From the NCBI GenBank assembly GCA_913009475.1, contig CAJVYJ010000150.1, positions 1-5,173 on the forward strand: a DNA stretch of 5,173 nt, in the 5' to 3' direction. Position 1 is the first letter of the stretch. Every line of letters starts with the position of its first letter. The position numbers and the translations under genes are program-made. The notes under the pieces were generated by a model, which worked only from the letters and a program-made list of their open reading frames with translations, searched no databases and was not told where the DNA came from. The stretch is from an uncultured Actinomycetes bacterium. GTDB taxonomy: Bacteria; Actinomycetota; Aquicultoria; CAJVYJ01. Of the stretch, positions 5,122 through 5,173 are shown piece by piece.

Positions 5122-5173
5122 AAAAAAAATACATCACATCCCCTTCATCTCACCCCCTCCCCCCACCCCCACC
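5120..5173. other. Post-adapter junk: poly-A then C-rich low-complexity tail
   Basis: Ten A residues (5120-5129) follow the last adapter base. A T/C/A-only run with blocks of C then reaches the window end and contains no G. This is what read-through past the end of a library molecule tends to give. It should not be interpreted biologically. Confidence 0.9.

Noticed and set aside
5120..5173. C-rich tail as a regulatory or quadruplex-forming tract
   Set aside because: It follows the adapter directly and is therefore read junk.

Overview
This looks like a short metagenome-style contig. It has a real cobalamin (vitamin B12) biosynthesis operon on the left and an assembly or library artefact on the right. 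The operon has roughly 40-50% GC in lines counted by hand, GTG/TTG starts, clear Shine-Dalgarno (SD) sites and overlapping genes. That fits an environmental, probably anaerobic, bacterium. I cannot place it further; a Firmicutes or Chloroflexi/Dehalococcoidia-like source is only a guess.

Layout. Positions 1-327 hold no convincing gene. They carry several hairpins, a REP-like palindrome at 199-226 and an intrinsic terminator at 277-300. A strong SD then precedes an 11-codon ORF (328-363), whose stop overlaps the cobU start. Four intact genes follow on the + strand: cobU (363-908), a cobO/cobA/btuR-type corrinoid adenosyltransferase (913-1479), cobD (1476-2558) and cbiA (2555-3949). Gaps are 4 nt or less, and the last two junctions are 4-base overlaps, so they are almost surely one transcription unit.

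How the genes work together. CbiA amidates cobyrinate at the a and c side chains. The adenosyltransferase adds the upper axial adenosyl ligand. CobD makes aminopropanol phosphate for the nucleotide loop. CobU activates adenosylcobinamide to GDP-cobinamide. Other steps (cbiP, cbiB, cobS, cobT) are not in the window.

Right end. One open frame runs from 3982 to 5121, but it reads as a mosaic: an AT-rich membrane-protein start, about 40 residues of a GT4 glycosyltransferase C-terminal domain, then a TPR protein of the glycan-related type. It runs directly into 58 bases matching the reverse complement of the Illumina TruSeq universal adapter (5062-5119), followed by poly-A and C-rich junk to the end. 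The apparent membrane/GT4/TPR fusion should not be taken as a new protein or system. I found no CRISPR array, tRNA, rRNA, IS element or convincing novel system. The most interesting genuine biology is the structured leader and coupled mini-ORF ahead of cobU.
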